A stretch of DNA of 64,000 bases from Streptococcus parapneumoniae (GCF_037076355.1 NZ_AP026968.1:2062501-2126500); one strand, 5' to 3'; counted from the stretch's first letter, positions 36,871 to 48,045 are shown. A program made the numbers and translations. Notes: generated from the sequence alone by a model not told the origin.

Positions 36871-38157
36871 TTATAGTATCGTTTCTACCTGTTTTCGGTA
36901 GGCTTTTGGCGATTTTCCGCACAATTTTCGGAACACTTTATAGAAATATCCAAGGTTACTGTAACCAACAGCATAACAAATATCTTCGATACTGTCACTG
37001 GTTGAAAGCAAGAGCTGCTGGGCAGCCTTAATACGTTGTTTGTTTAGTAACTCTGCAAAGGTCGAATCGGTTTCTCGCTTAATCAACTGCCCTAGATAGA
37101 CAGGATTGATAAAAAGATCCTTACTGATATCCTTGAGAGAAAGTTCTTTCTGATAATCACGCCCAATGACTTCCAGCACACTGACCACATTTTCATTCAT
37201 ACGATATTGCCCAAAGAATCGAGTCAGAGTTTCCTTGATATAAGAAACCAATTCATCGAAGGATTGAATAGCATGAATGGTTTTGACAATGTCCGTCATA
37301 TCATCAGCTTTGAGGTGTTCAAACAAGTGGAAGACATCCATGACAAACTGGATAAAAAGCTGTTTGGTAATCGGAACACGCGGCGTATTTTCAAGAACCA
37401 CCTTCTCCAAAAGGTTCAACTCTTCCACGATTTGATTGAGATTCCCCTGAATGATAACCCTATAAATCGGTTCGTAATAGGCAAAGAGACTCTCAGACTG
37501 TTTTAGATTTACAGAACCGTAAAAGAGGGCTTTCTCAGCATTCAGCTTCCAGCGTTCAAAGTGTTCTTGATAAGGAGCTTCAAAGGGAGTAACGACTAAA
37601 CCATCTAGGGATTGATCAGAAATAAAAATCTGCCAGTCTTGACCCAATACATAGTAGGGAATGGTGAAAGAGCCTTGTTTTTCCTTGGATAGGCCTATCC
37701 ACCAATTCTCCTTACCTCCTAGATAACTAACAAATCCAGCCTCGTCTAAATCTTGACTGAGGGTCTGACTTTTCTTTCCTCTCTCGCCGAGCTGACCTGC
37801 AATCTTCTCCAGCAGATTTCCCAACTCTACCTTATCAACAGGCTTAACCAGATAGTCCACCACACTAAGGTTCATTGCTCTTTTGACATAATCAAACTCC
37901 TGATAACCTGAAAGCAGGATATAGGCTGCATCTGGTAAAATTTCTTTCATCTCTCGAATCATATCAAGCCCTGTTTTGTCGGGCATATTGACATCGGAAA
38001 TGACCACATCGACAGGATTTTCCTGAACATATTCTAGGGCTTCATCGGCATGACTGGCTGTTGCGATGACCTCCATATCCCACTTATCAAAGGGAATCAA
38101 ACGTTTCAGACCTTCTGTCACCATGTACTCATCATCTACTAATAATACTTTATACAT
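36871..38157 (-). CDS. response regulator with AraC-type DNA-binding domain
   Basis: A 428-residue YesN-type regulator. The receiver domain has the phosphorylation Asp in DVVISDVNMPDKTG near residue 54 and Lys in VKPVDK near 104; two helix-turn-helix units of the AraC family end the protein. It corresponds in place and type to pneumococcal RR07, linked to glycan use. The kinase gene ends 11 bases upstream. Confidence 0.9.
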   Translation of the reverse strand: MYKVLLVDDEYMVTEGLKRLIPFDKWDMEVIATASHADEALEYVQENPVDVVISDVNMPDKTGLDMIREMKEILPDAAYILLSGYQEFDYVKRAMNLSVVDYLVKPVDKVELGNLLEKIAGQLGERGKKSQTLSQDLDEAGFVSYLGGKENWWIGLSKEKQGSFTIPYYVLGQDWQIFISDQSLDGLVVTPFEAPYQEHFERWKLNAEKALFYGSVNLKQSESLFAYYEPIYRVIIQGNLNQIVEELNLLEKVVLENTPRVPITKQLFIQFVMDVFHLFEHLKADDMTDIVKTIHAIQSFDELVSYIKETLTRFFGQYRMNENVVSVLEVIGRDYQKELSLKDISKDLFINPVYLGQLIKRETDSTFAELLNKQRIKAAQQLLLSTSDSIEDICYAVGYSNLGYFYKVFRKLCGKSPKAYRKQVETIL

Positions 38158-38168
38158 TTTCTCCCTTT

Positions 38169-39839
38169 CTACTCATCTTGAATTGTAATACGATACTGAA
38201 CACCTGCTTGCTCCGCAGACTCTATAGTAATGGCATAGCGATCCCCAAAATAGAGCACAAAACGCTCATGGACATTGACAATCCCGATAGACTGCCTTTG
38301 ATCACTGTAGCTGTCTTGGTGTTCAAAATGTCTCTGACTTAATTTTTCTCGAATATTTGCCAGCTTTTCAGCAGACATCCCACGACCATTATCTACCACT
38401 AAAATTTCCACAAAACCATCCTGTTTAAGAGCCTTGATGCTAATCACATTATCTGTCCGTCTATGGTCAACACCATGCGCGAAATAATTTTCTACCAGCG
38501 GTTGCAAGGTAAACTTAGGAATTTTCATATTCTCTAACTCTGGATCTATCTTGAAACCATAGGCAATGGACTTGGGATAGCGAACCATGCAGAGGTAGCT
38601 ATATTTACGGCAAAATTCTAATTCCTGTTTGAGAAGAGTTTCTCTTTCGTCAGAAATATTGTTACGCAAGAGACTACTGAATTCATAAATGATATCCGCC
38701 AACTCATCTTGACTCTGCATAACTGCATACATGCGCAAGAATTCCAGCGTATTATACATAAAATGAGGATTGATTTGCGCCTGCAAGGCCCGCATATTGG
38801 CATCTTTTTGACTAAGTTCTAACTGATAAATATCATGGATATTCTTTTCCAAGCGATCCAACATATCATTGGTCGTCTCCGCGATTAGGAGCAATTCCTG
38901 GTCCTTTTCAAGCGTATCGATGCGAAGACCTTCTTCCCCTTGGGCAATAGCCTGAATAGAATCCACCAAATCCACTACCTGCTTTTGGTAATTAGCAAAG
39001 GTCTGCCTCAAAGTCAGATAGAGAATAACAATAAAGAGAAGGCTCAAGCTCACAATCAAAGCAGAACTGGTCACCGTTCCTTGTAAAACAAAGTTTTTGG
39101 GAACTGCCACCTGAACCTGATAACCATGAGAAGTTAAGCCAACAAGCCAATTTTCACTCTCCTTATCAACTGTTTCACCAATATGAAAAATCTCCGTATC
39201 AAAAGGTGAGGTCACTGTTACTGCCATCGGAGTATGACCTCTAGTATTATCAATGGCATGGTATAAAACAGCAGGATCCAAGGAGATGTAAATCACTCCT
39301 AAGTCTTGATCTGACACTGGATCTGACACCGGAATGGCAAAACTATTTCCTGCTGGTTTGAAATCCTCAGCCCTGATTTTTTCTCCACTACGTTTGTCTT
39401 TAGTAGAAACATAGACTTCCTTGTAATCTTGAAAAGCAATGGCCACTCCAGTTACAAAATCATTTCGAACATAGAGGTCATCAACATTTTCATGCAGAGA
39501 GACTGATACATAAGGCGAAGCTTTCCGCTCTAATTGCCAGTAAAAATAGTCTGGCATGCTAAGGCTAAAGTATTTATAGATTCCCTCAATACGAGCTTGA
39601 TTTTCAACTAAAGCCTGAGCTATCTGGGTTGACTCTCTATGGTAATATTCAATTTCACTCACTGTTCTAGCAGTTACACGCTGGGCTACTCTCTGGGCTT
39701 CCTTTTCCCGTGAATCCCAGTCAGCATAGGAGAGTAAGATTGCAAAACTCGCAATAATAATGATCATCACTGAACTGTAGGTTCGCAGAAGCGTATGTAG
39801 CCAAAACTGCTTCATCCTACTTTGTCGCCAATTTTTCAT
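38169..39839 (-). CDS. YesM-type sensor histidine kinase
   Basis: About 556 residues: N-terminal membrane segment, extracellular sensing domain, second membrane segment near residue 270, HAMP region, then His-kinase domain with the phospho-acceptor in QINPHFMYNTLE and the ATP site DNGRGM. It matches HK07 of pneumococcus. The start (MKNWRQSRMKQFW) overlaps the DUF624 gene by 23 bases; a start eight codons later is also possible. The two genes after and before suggest a sugar or glycan signal. Confidence 0.88.
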   Translation of the reverse strand: MKNWRQSRMKQFWLHTLLRTYSSVMIIIIASFAILLSYADWDSREKEAQRVAQRVTARTVSEIEYYHRESTQIAQALVENQARIEGIYKYFSLSMPDYFYWQLERKASPYVSVSLHENVDDLYVRNDFVTGVAIAFQDYKEVYVSTKDKRSGEKIRAEDFKPAGNSFAIPVSDPVSDQDLGVIYISLDPAVLYHAIDNTRGHTPMAVTVTSPFDTEIFHIGETVDKESENWLVGLTSHGYQVQVAVPKNFVLQGTVTSSALIVSLSLLFIVILYLTLRQTFANYQKQVVDLVDSIQAIAQGEEGLRIDTLEKDQELLLIAETTNDMLDRLEKNIHDIYQLELSQKDANMRALQAQINPHFMYNTLEFLRMYAVMQSQDELADIIYEFSSLLRNNISDERETLLKQELEFCRKYSYLCMVRYPKSIAYGFKIDPELENMKIPKFTLQPLVENYFAHGVDHRRTDNVISIKALKQDGFVEILVVDNGRGMSAEKLANIREKLSQRHFEHQDSYSDQRQSIGIVNVHERFVLYFGDRYAITIESAEQAGVQYRITIQDE

Positions 39840-40431
39840 GGATACTTTCATAGACCGGTTCCAACATATCACTGATAAAGAAATGCCACATCCCAATTCC
39901 TACAAAAAATAGCAGGGCAGGCATATAGTAACCAATTGCCACAAGTAGCACGGTCCCAAGGAGAACCTTGGCCACAGCTGCTAGGCTCATAAAGATGCCA
40001 ATCAAGGATAGTTTGAGACTATTTCGATAAGACAAGTCAAAATAAACTTGTAGTTTCAAAGATACTGTATAAGCCAAAAACAGCAGGGCAACTACTAGAA
40101 CATTCAAAAAGGTCGCAATCAAATGAATAATAGTCTGATGAGGCAATTGTACCAAGAGATACAAGCCATAGACCAAAACTAAATCCACTCCTAGAAAGCT
40201 ATAGAAAATCAGATTGCTTGAGACAAAATTTTGCTTATAAAGAGACCACGCCTCCTTCAAACTGTATTCCCGAAAGCTATAACCATGTTCTGCATACAAG
40301 CTCATTAAGGTGGCACTAGCCGGCGCTAGACCAAGGATAATCCCTCCTGCTAAAGTTAATAGCCAAAAGAAGGCTGTCGCAATCATCCCTAAAAAGAAAC
40401 GATTAAAGACAAAGTCTAAAAATCTCCCCAT
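39817..40431 (-). CDS. DUF624 (YesL-type) membrane protein
   Basis: A 204-residue protein with about five membrane segments. In Bacillus, YesL lies beside the yesMN two-component system; the same grouping is seen here, with overlap into the kinase gene. Function is unknown, but it probably acts with the two-component system. Confidence 0.85.
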   Translation of the reverse strand: MGRFLDFVFNRFFLGMIATAFFWLLTLAGGIILGLAPASATLMSLYAEHGYSFREYSLKEAWSLYKQNFVSSNLIFYSFLGVDLVLVYGLYLLVQLPHQTIIHLIATFLNVLVVALLFLAYTVSLKLQVYFDLSYRNSLKLSLIGIFMSLAAVAKVLLGTVLLVAIGYYMPALLFFVGIGMWHFFISDMLEPVYESIHEKLATK

Positions 40432-40565
40432 GATACCCTCCTAAAAATAACTATGAAACCATTATATCATATTTCAAGCGTTTTCAAAAACTTCTACTAT
40501 CCATTTACAATCCCATCAAACCATGGTAAAATGAGAATTGTGAAAAAATTATCAGGAGACAATTC

Positions 40566-41135
40566 ATGAAAAAATCTATCTTAACTACACTTCTTTTTGC
40601 AGTTCTTTACTTCCTCTGCATGGGGATTGGTGTCCTTTTGGGCAATCTCTTTGACCAAACTGGAAACATGTTTTATGCGCCTGCTTTTACTGCCCTTGTC
40701 GGCGGTAGCGTCTATATGATTCTGGTCGCAAAAGTTCCGCACTTTGGAGCCATTACCACTATCGGGCTTGTCATGGCCCTCTTTTTCTTGGGATCTAAGC
40801 ACGGTGCTGGTGCCTTCCTTCCTGGAATTATCTGCGGCCTCCTAGCAGATGGAATAGCTCATTTAGGAAAATACAAGGACCAAACAAAGAATTTCCTTTC
40901 TTTCATTATTTTCGCTTTTAGCACATCTGGACCAATTCTACTCATGTGGATTGCTCCCAAAGCCTATATGGCTACCCTTCTGGCAAGAGGAAAATCGCAA
41001 GAATATATCGACCGTATCATGGTTGCGCCAAACCCTGGAACCATCCTTTTATTTATCGCAAGTGTTGTCATCGGAGCCCTAGTGGGTGCCTTGATTGGAC
41101 AAGCCTTGAGTAAAAAATTTGCGCAGAAAATCTGA
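40566..41135 (+). CDS. MptD-family putative ECF transporter S component
   Basis: A 189-residue protein with about five or six membrane segments, similar to the Trep_Strep/MptD family of substrate-binding subunits of energy-coupling-factor transporters. The substrate is unknown and no ATPase or T component lies beside it; it may share the common ECF module. It is convergent with metI. Confidence 0.78.
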   Translation: MKKSILTTLLFAVLYFLCMGIGVLLGNLFDQTGNMFYAPAFTALVGGSVYMILVAKVPHFGAITTIGLVMALFFLGSKHGAGAFLPGIICGLLADGIAHLGKYKDQTKNFLSFIIFAFSTSGPILLMWIAPKAYMATLLARGKSQEYIDRIMVAPNPGTILLFIASVVIGALVGALIGQALSKKFAQKI

Positions 41136-41140
41136 TTACT

Positions 41141-41166
41141 AAAAAAGAGCCAGGTGGCTCTTTTTT
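41141..41166. terminator. bidirectional terminator between the ECF gene and metI
   Basis: Perfect 11-base stem AAAAAAGAGCC/GGCTCTTTTTT with loop AGGT. Confidence 0.92.
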
Positions 41167-41857
41167 ATTTATGGCTCAATTTCTTGGTCAAGAAGTCTCC
41201 CAAGAATTGGATTGCAAAGATAATCAAAATGATAATGATAGTTGCCAAGATGGTCACATCGTGATTGTAGCGATTAAATCCATAAGCGATGGCTACGTTA
41301 CCGATACCACCAGCTCCAACCGCACCAGCCATAGCCGTTTCACCAACAAGGGAAATCAAGGTCACAGTCGTCACACGGATCAAATCTGGAAGACCTTCTG
41401 ATAGGTAAACACCCACGATGTCCCAGAAAGTCGCTCCGCTCGCTTGAGCCGCCTCAATGACACCACCATCTAGCTCAGCCAATACCACCTGTACTTGACG
41501 GGCAAAGAAGGCAAAGACTGCAAAAGATAGGGGTACAATAGCCGCATTTGGCCCGATACTTGTCCCTACGATTAGGTGTGAGAAGGGTGACAAGACTGCC
41601 AAGAGAATGATAAATGGAACTGCACGGAAAATAGAGGTGATTTTATCCAAAATCCAGAAAACGACTTTATTTTCCAAGACACCACCTGGCGCTGTCAAGA
41701 CAAGGAAGAGACCTGCTACCAGTCCTAAGAAACCTCCGATGATAAAGGAAAGAACCGTCATATAAAGAGTCAAGTAGATAGCTGTCCCCCAGCCAGCTTG
41801 ACCAGACCAACCCATCTTATAGACGTTTGGTAAGTATGCTTTAATCAATTCTGCCAT
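41165..41857 (-). CDS. metI: methionine ABC transporter permease
   Basis: A 230-residue inner-membrane permease with five or six segments and the EAA-type loop EAAQASGATFWDIVGVYL near residues 135-152 that contacts MetN. It begins one base after the metN stop and is the last gene of the methionine uptake group. Confidence 0.93.
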   Translation of the reverse strand: MAELIKAYLPNVYKMGWSGQAGWGTAIYLTLYMTVLSFIIGGFLGLVAGLFLVLTAPGGVLENKVVFWILDKITSIFRAVPFIILLAVLSPFSHLIVGTSIGPNAAIVPLSFAVFAFFARQVQVVLAELDGGVIEAAQASGATFWDIVGVYLSEGLPDLIRVTTVTLISLVGETAMAGAVGAGGIGNVAIAYGFNRYNHDVTILATIIIILIIFAIQFLGDFLTKKLSHK

Positions 41858-41858
41858 C

Positions 41859-42920
41859 TTACTGTCCTCCCTTCAATACTTTTAGTTGCACACCAGCCTG
41901 ACGGATGGCCTCTTGAGCGCTTGCCAAGGCTTCTTTTTCCCCTGACAAGACAACCACAAGCTCACCAACAGGGGTACCATCAAGAATTTCAATATTTCCG
42001 TAAAGGATATTGGCCGTTACTTGGTAGTGCTTGTACAATTCATTCAAAAGTGGCTCGTCTGTTGAAGCACCTGCATACTTGAGTTGCACTAAAAGACTGT
42101 TTTCAGACAAATGTTGTATGATTTCTTGCTTCTCAATTTTGACCATAGCTTCATCAATGCCTGTGGCTGTTGAGATAAAGTCTTGAGTCAAAGGCTGTTT
42201 AGGATCTGAGAAGATTTCAAGGACGCTGCCCTCTTCAATCAAATGCCCATCCTGCATGACTGCCACACGATTGGCAATATCTTTGACAATCTGCATTTCA
42301 TGCGTAATTAAGACAACAGTTAAGCCTAATTTTTGGTTCAAATCTTGCAACAAGGCCAAAATCTGCTTGGTTGTCTTAGGGTCAAGGGCAGAAGTTGACT
42401 CGTCTGAAATCAAGATTTTTGGATCATTTGCTAAGGCACGCGCAATGGCCACACGCTGTTTTTGCCCTCCAGATAGTTGTGAAGGGTAGTTTTCAGCACG
42501 GTCTGCCAAGCCAACCAAGTCCAACAACTTGGCTACTTTAGCCTTCTTTTCTTCCTTGCTGAGTCCAGAGTGTTTGAGGGCAAAGGCTACATTCTCCTCT
42601 GCCGTCTTCTGGCTCATCAGGTTAAAATGCTGGAAAATCATTCCAATATCTTGACGTTTACGACGTAACTGCTCTGCCGTCAAGGTCACCTTACCATCAA
42701 AAATCACATCGTCGTCAATGGTAATTTTCCCTGCAGATGGTTTTTGCAAGAGGTTAATTACCCGTACAAGGGTTGATTTCCCTGCTCCAGAATATCCAAC
42801 GATTCCGTAGATATCCCCTTCTTGGATGTGAATAGTCACATCCTTGACCGCTGTGATGGTTCTCTTCTTTTGGTGAAAAGTCACATCGATCTGATCTAAC
42901 TTGATAATATCTCTACTCAT
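41859..42920 (-). CDS. metN: methionine ABC transporter ATP-binding protein
   Basis: A 353-residue ATPase. Walker [10 protein letters not shown] (near 39), signature LSGGQKQRV (near 145), Walker B ILISDES. The C-terminal ACT-like domain of about 100 residues (NIL family) binds methionine and gives trans-inhibition in other MetN proteins. It overlaps the M20 peptidase gene by 8 bases. Confidence 0.94.
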   Translation of the reverse strand: MSRDIIKLDQIDVTFHQKKRTITAVKDVTIHIQEGDIYGIVGYSGAGKSTLVRVINLLQKPSAGKITIDDDVIFDGKVTLTAEQLRRKRQDIGMIFQHFNLMSQKTAEENVAFALKHSGLSKEEKKAKVAKLLDLVGLADRAENYPSQLSGGQKQRVAIARALANDPKILISDESTSALDPKTTKQILALLQDLNQKLGLTVVLITHEMQIVKDIANRVAVMQDGHLIEEGSVLEIFSDPKQPLTQDFISTATGIDEAMVKIEKQEIIQHLSENSLLVQLKYAGASTDEPLLNELYKHYQVTANILYGNIEILDGTPVGELVVVLSGEKEALASAQEAIRQAGVQLKVLKGGQ

Positions 42921-44286
42921 AGCTTCTAATCAGCTCCTCTACTAATTCAATATGGGTGTAGTAATCGGCGATTCGCACGTTCTCATCTCCACCGTGGTCT
43001 CGGCTATTGGCATTTCCTAGACCAAAAGCCACCATTGGCACCTCTAGGGCATCAAAGACCGTATGCATAGGCCCTGTCCCCGCTGTCGTCGGCAAGACTG
43101 AAACGCCCTGTGGATAGAATTTCTTGGCCAACTCGATCACATTGAGAATGGCTGGTGCGCTCATATCGCTTCGATAGCTCATCTCTCCCAAGGTATAGTA
43201 TAATTCTACCTTATCAAAGCCATTTTTGTCTAGCTGTTTCCGAATTTTTTCCAGAACATCATGCGGTTCTAGACCAGGAACCAAACGAACCTCTAGCTTG
43301 GCACTGGCTTCTGCAGGTAAAATCGTTTTGACTCCTTGTCCTTGATAACCTGACTGAATCCCTTCGATATTAAGGGCTGGCTCGAAAAAGAAACGTTTTA
43401 GAAAGGCTGCACGCTCCTCTTGTAAGAGAGGCAATTCCAAACCATAAATCTGGCTGATTTCCCCTGGATTTCGTTGGGCATAAGTGTCCACCAAGGCAAA
43501 CTCTCGTTCATTTGGTCCTTGAACTTCTTCGTACAAACCTTCAACCAAGATACGACCATCTGCGGCACGAAGAGACTGTAGGGCTTGAAGGAGGTACCAG
43601 GGAGCTGACTCCACAACCCCACCATAGCTAGAGTGGATATCCACATCAGCACTTTTCACCTTGGCATCAAAGGTTACAATTCCCTTATTCCCTCCAGAAA
43701 TTTCCAGTTGTTCCAAGGCATTTTTAGTCCCTTGTTCCCAGACCAACAAATCCGCCCCACGGAGTTTATCCGCATGCTTTTCCAAATACTTATCTAGGTC
43801 TGTCGAAGCCGATTCCTCCGCGCCCTCCATGATAAAACTGATATTGACAGGCAAATCATCATGGTGCTGCATATATTTTCTCAAAGCACTCAAACGAGCC
43901 GTGATATGACCTTTGTCGTCATCAACCCCACGCCCATACATGAAGCCATTGCGGACCGAAAGCGTAAAAGGATCCTCTGTCCAGACCTGATCCCCGTCCG
44001 CTGGCACAGTGTCATAGTGGTTATAGAAAATCAAGGTTTTGGCATCTGGACGCGAACTCTTGAAATGCGCCATGACAAAAGGCGCCGTGTAAGACTCATC
44101 AATCTCCACTTCAGCCCCAACACGCTTGAAAATCTCACCCAGATAGTTGGCAACTTCTTTGAGACCCACCTGTTGGGCAAAGACCGACTTCTTAGAAATC
44201 AAGGTACGCAAAACCTCAAAATAATGCTGGGCTACATGATCCTTTTCAAATTTTTCAATCTGTTCTTGTTCACTAGGAAAAACCAT
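42913..44286 (-). CDS. M20 family metallopeptidase
   Basis: A 457-residue zinc peptidase. Metal ligands include HYDTVPAD (near 96-103), GRGVDDDKG (near 128), EGAEES (near 161) and the C-terminal HGGDENV. Its place between metQ and metN suggests it releases methionine from peptides for the same uptake pathway, which is an inference. Start [13 protein letters not shown]. Confidence 0.88.
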   Translation of the reverse strand: MVFPSEQEQIEKFEKDHVAQHYFEVLRTLISKKSVFAQQVGLKEVANYLGEIFKRVGAEVEIDESYTAPFVMAHFKSSRPDAKTLIFYNHYDTVPADGDQVWTEDPFTLSVRNGFMYGRGVDDDKGHITARLSALRKYMQHHDDLPVNISFIMEGAEESASTDLDKYLEKHADKLRGADLLVWEQGTKNALEQLEISGGNKGIVTFDAKVKSADVDIHSSYGGVVESAPWYLLQALQSLRAADGRILVEGLYEEVQGPNEREFALVDTYAQRNPGEISQIYGLELPLLQEERAAFLKRFFFEPALNIEGIQSGYQGQGVKTILPAEASAKLEVRLVPGLEPHDVLEKIRKQLDKNGFDKVELYYTLGEMSYRSDMSAPAILNVIELAKKFYPQGVSVLPTTAGTGPMHTVFDALEVPMVAFGLGNANSRDHGGDENVRIADYYTHIELVEELIRSYE

Positions 44287-44346
44287 ATTCTCTCTACCTT
44301 TCTATGAACTACTCTTCCTGACAATCCATGCTCTATACAAAAGCAA

Positions 44347-44371
44347 GAGGTGGAATTCTCTCTCCCACCTC
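44347..44371 (-). terminator. hairpin between metQ and the M20 peptidase gene
   Basis: Minus strand: GAGGTGG... paired with CCACCTC, then TTGCTTTTG. A weak terminator, so metQ may be made in excess over metNI. Confidence 0.55.
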
Positions 44372-44382
44372 CCTGTTTCTTA

Positions 44383-45237
44383 TTACCAAACTGGTTGATC
44401 CAAACCGTCTGATGTTTCTTCGATAACTTTTTTCACTTCATCTGTATGGTAAGCTGCGATCACTTTCTTGATAGCATCAGCTTTTGGTGATGTTTCCCAA
44501 TCTTTTTTCGCAACGATGATGTTGTACCATTGTTTTGAGTTTTCATCAGCTTGTTCTTTGAAAAGTGCTTTCTTGTAGTCCAATTTTGCTTCTGTAACGA
44601 AGGTATTGTTTACAACGGCAGCGTCAACTGATGACAATGAACGAGCTGTTTGGCTAGCGTCCAATTCAGTGATTTTCAAGTTCTTTGGATTTTCTTTGAT
44701 GTTAGCAACTGTTGCAAGAGCAGTTCCTGAAACGTCCAATTTAATCAAGCCAGCTGATTGAAGCAAGTAAAGCGCACGGCTTTCGTTTGTAGCATCGTTC
44801 GGTACAGCGATTTCTCCGTTTGCTGGGATGTCTTCTACTTTAGTGTACTTGTTGTCACTTCCATTCAAACCTGAGTAAAGGCGGATTGGAGAGATGTAAG
44901 TATCAGCAATCGCTACAAGGTCTTTCCCGTTTTCCTTGTTCCAGTTGTTCAAGAAGTTATAGTGTTGGAAAGCGTTCAAGTCTACTTCGCCATCAGCAGT
45001 TGCCTTGTTTGGTTGTGAGTAGTCTGTGAACTCTGTAAATTCCAAAGTGATTCCGTCTTTTTTAACCAATTCTTGAACTTTATCCCAACGAGCTTCTTCA
45101 GAACCGCTACGGTTAACAGTTGCAATTTTGATAGTTGTTGCATTGTCTGCTTTCTTTTCTGAGTTTCCGCAAGCTGCAAGAGCCAAACCTGCGACTGTAG
45201 CAAGGGCTGCTAGGCCAAGCCATTTTTTAATTTTCAT
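44383..45237 (-). CDS. metQ: methionine-binding lipoprotein
   Basis: A 284-residue NlpA-family lipoprotein (lipobox LAAC, Cys 23) that binds methionine for the MetNI transporter. Typical segments: IATVNRSGSEEARWDKVQEL and QHYNFLNNWNKENGKDL. A perfect Met-box lies 82 bases upstream of the start. First gene of the metQ-M20-metN-metI set. Confidence 0.94.
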   Translation of the reverse strand: MKIKKWLGLAALATVAGLALAACGNSEKKADNATTIKIATVNRSGSEEARWDKVQELVKKDGITLEFTEFTDYSQPNKATADGEVDLNAFQHYNFLNNWNKENGKDLVAIADTYISPIRLYSGLNGSDNKYTKVEDIPANGEIAVPNDATNESRALYLLQSAGLIKLDVSGTALATVANIKENPKNLKITELDASQTARSLSSVDAAVVNNTFVTEAKLDYKKALFKEQADENSKQWYNIIVAKKDWETSPKADAIKKVIAAYHTDEVKKVIEETSDGLDQPVW

Positions 45238-45318
45238 GATTCTTTCTCCTTAAAAATAATACCGTACTAGTATCTCACAATTTGTTTTATTTCACAAATT
45301 GTTATTAGATAGTCAGAT

Positions 45319-45337
45319 ATATAGTTTAAAACTATAT
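45319..45337. promoter_or_regulatory. MET-box (MtaR/MetR-type site)
   Basis: Perfect palindrome ATATAGTTTAAAACTATAT. It fits the streptococcal MET-box TATAGTTTnAAACTATA, read by the LysR-type methionine regulator. Placed to control metQ. Confidence 0.82.
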
Positions 45338-45390
45338 CCTTAAAGACTCAGAAATCACCCATCTTACTCAGAATGGATGACTTCAAAAAA

Positions 45391-46254
<864 letters not shown>

Positions 46255-46324
46255 TTAACAGAAAAAGACCATTTACGCCATTATATGATATCTATCTCTG
46301 TGATAGGTTTTCTTTATGGCTGAT

Positions 46325-46648
46325 TTAAAAGACCAAACGCAAGATGGCAATCAAGACTACTCCGAAGAGAACCGTTCCGACTAGATTACGGTAGCGAAAG
46401 GCTATCCAAGCCGTCGGAAATACTGCTAAGAAGTCCAGCCATTTGATTTGAGGAAGGTTCCCAACCTTGCCTGTCACTACGCTTGAAAGAATCAAGGCAA
46501 AGATAATAGAAACGGGCAAGAACTTCAAAAAACGCTCAACGATTGCAGGCAAACCCTTATACTTGACCAAGATGAAGGGAATCATACGGGGAATCCAGGT
46601 CACCAAGCCAGAGAAGAGAACTGCTAATAAAAGATACTTACTGACCAT
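46325..46648 (-). CDS. azlD: AzlD-family branched-chain amino acid exporter subunit
   Basis: A 107-residue membrane protein with three or four segments, small partner of AzlC. It overlaps azlC by 11 bases. Together they export branched-chain amino acids or analogues. Confidence 0.88.
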   Translation of the reverse strand: MVSKYLLLAVLFSGLVTWIPRMIPFILVKYKGLPAIVERFLKFLPVSIIFALILSSVVTGKVGNLPQIKWLDFLAVFPTAWIAFRYRNLVGTVLFGVVLIAILRLVF

Positions 46649-47333
46649 CTAAAACCACCCCCATTGTACAACCAAGTAGCGTCGCAAACAGAACAGCTAG
46701 TGACTGAGACACCACTGTCAAGAGCAAAAAGAAGGACACCGCAACAACTGCTAGAATAATAAGCAGATTGCGGACAGGAATCCGTCTTTGCATAATCTGG
46801 AATTGCGAAGCAAAAATCCCAATGAACATCCCAACCAGGGCAAAATCCAAGCCAAAGATTTCTGGATTTGGCAGCAGACCACCCAGAGCCGTTCCAACCA
46901 CTGTTCCCACAAACCAAGCCACATAGCTATTGAGGTTGTTTCCGTGCATCCACATAGGATTGACCTTGTCTGTATGGGCTAACTCGCCCATCAAAACGCC
47001 ATAAGTCTCATCTGTCAAGATGCTAGACATACCGATATTGTGCCAGAGACTAGTATGACGAAAATAGGTCGACGCATGCAAACTCAACAAAAAGAGACGC
47101 AAATTGATCAAAAAGACCGTCATCGCAATAGCTGCTACAGGTGCTTGAACCGCAATCAGTGCCAGCATGGCAAACTGGGCACTCCCAGCATAAACAAAGA
47201 GGCTCATCAAGCCCATCTCCACAGGTGTCACATAGGGCGCACCAATAATCCCACAGGCCAGGCCGATACTGACATAACCAAGTGCCGTTGGCATAGCTGC
47301 CTGCGCCCCCTCCCAAAATCCTTTTTCTTTCAT
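46638..47333 (-). CDS. azlC: AzlC-family branched-chain amino acid exporter subunit
   Basis: A 231-residue membrane protein (MKEKGFWEGAQAAMPTALGY), with about seven segments and the family pattern YVSIGLACGIIGAP. The start is chosen for its GAGGAGAAAG ribosome site. An extended -10 TGTTATAAT is at 47393-47398. It marks the edge of conserved sequence before the accessory island. Confidence 0.9.
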   Translation of the reverse strand: MKEKGFWEGAQAAMPTALGYVSIGLACGIIGAPYVTPVEMGLMSLFVYAGSAQFAMLALIAVQAPVAAIAMTVFLINLRLFLLSLHASTYFRHTSLWHNIGMSSILTDETYGVLMGELAHTDKVNPMWMHGNNLNSYVAWFVGTVVGTALGGLLPNPEIFGLDFALVGMFIGIFASQFQIMQRRIPVRNLLIILAVVAVSFFLLLTVVSQSLAVLFATLLGCTMGVVLDGQ

Positions 47334-47443
47334 CTTTCTCCTCATATTGTCTTAATAAATGGGCTGAAAAGGCTCCAGCCACAGCATGGACTATTATAAC
47401 ATATTCAGGAAAGAGAAAAAAGTCTGCTGATTGTAATCAGACA

Positions 47444-47501
47444 GACTCCATTTTATTCTATAGTATCAAAAACAAGACTTGGTTTGGCATTGAAATCCAA
47501 G
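47444..47501 (-). repeat. 58-base copy of the tsaD 3' end (left boundary repeat)
   Basis: This matches 52 of 58 bases with 51893-51950, the last codons and stop of tsaD, in the same orientation. All six differences change G/C to A/T, three of them altering amino acids (reading LDFNAKPSLVFDTIE then stop), so this copy is under no coding selection. It marks one edge of the accessory island. Confidence 0.92.
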
Positions 47502-47559
47502 TCTTGCTCATATTCAGATTCATCCATTATGCGATGCTCATGCCGTATTTTATAATGAA

Positions 47560-47844
47560 TCATATTTTAAAAATACCAGACCACACTACTCCCTGCTTAT
47601 ATTTAGCTTCTTTCTTTTGGACAAATTTTGCCAAATCCAATAACTCTGTCGGTGGTTCACCTTTAAAGCCCAATAATTCTTTAGAGACGGCAAATGAGAG
47701 ACGTACAGCTAGCAAATCTTCACTAGTACTAGAGAACTGTTTTGCTGTTTCCAGCAATTGCTTCCTAAATTCTTCCGTCAAGCTAATTTCTTTATTATTG
47801 TACAGGGAATGAATTAAAATTTGTAACTGACTCTGTTTTTCCAT
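47560..47844 (-). CDS. putative bacteriocin immunity protein
   Basis: A 94-residue, mostly helical protein (MEKQSQLQILIHSLYNNKEI) with the size and helix pattern of enterocin A-type immunity proteins. It has a TGAGGT ribosome site. Upstream is the remnant of another short gene. The immunity assignment is based on resemblance and setting and could be wrong. Confidence 0.5.
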   Translation of the reverse strand: MEKQSQLQILIHSLYNNKEISLTEEFRKQLLETAKQFSSTSEDLLAVRLSFAVSKELLGFKGEPPTELLDLAKFVQKKEAKYKQGVVWSGIFKI

Positions 47845-47857
47845 CGTTTACCTCATT

Positions 47858-48010
47858 TTATCTAGGACGCCAAGGACCATATTTAGCCCAACCATCCACC
47901 ATAACATTTACAGTGTGTTCCAAATTAGAAATATATTGTACAGACTTCCAGTTGCTAGGTGAAATTTCGTTTCTTTCATGGACACCTCTAAAAATTTTTA
48001 GAAGTTCTTT
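47858..48010 (-). pseudogene. short Trp-rich remnant next to the immunity-like gene
   Basis: An open frame of 50 codons with no start codon, ending NVMVDGWAKYGPWRPR and stop, just 13 bases before the immunity-like gene. The lack of any start and the isolated position suggest the 3' end of a lost gene, possibly a secreted peptide. No family was recognised. Confidence 0.4.
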
Positions 48011-48045
48011 TCAAATAATCATGCAACATTCATATAAAATAAATT

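Noticed and set aside
46270..46310. Inverted pair CTATC/GATAG upstream of the 45391-46221 gene as an operator
   Set aside because: Too short and in AT-rich sequence; no known regulator site matches.
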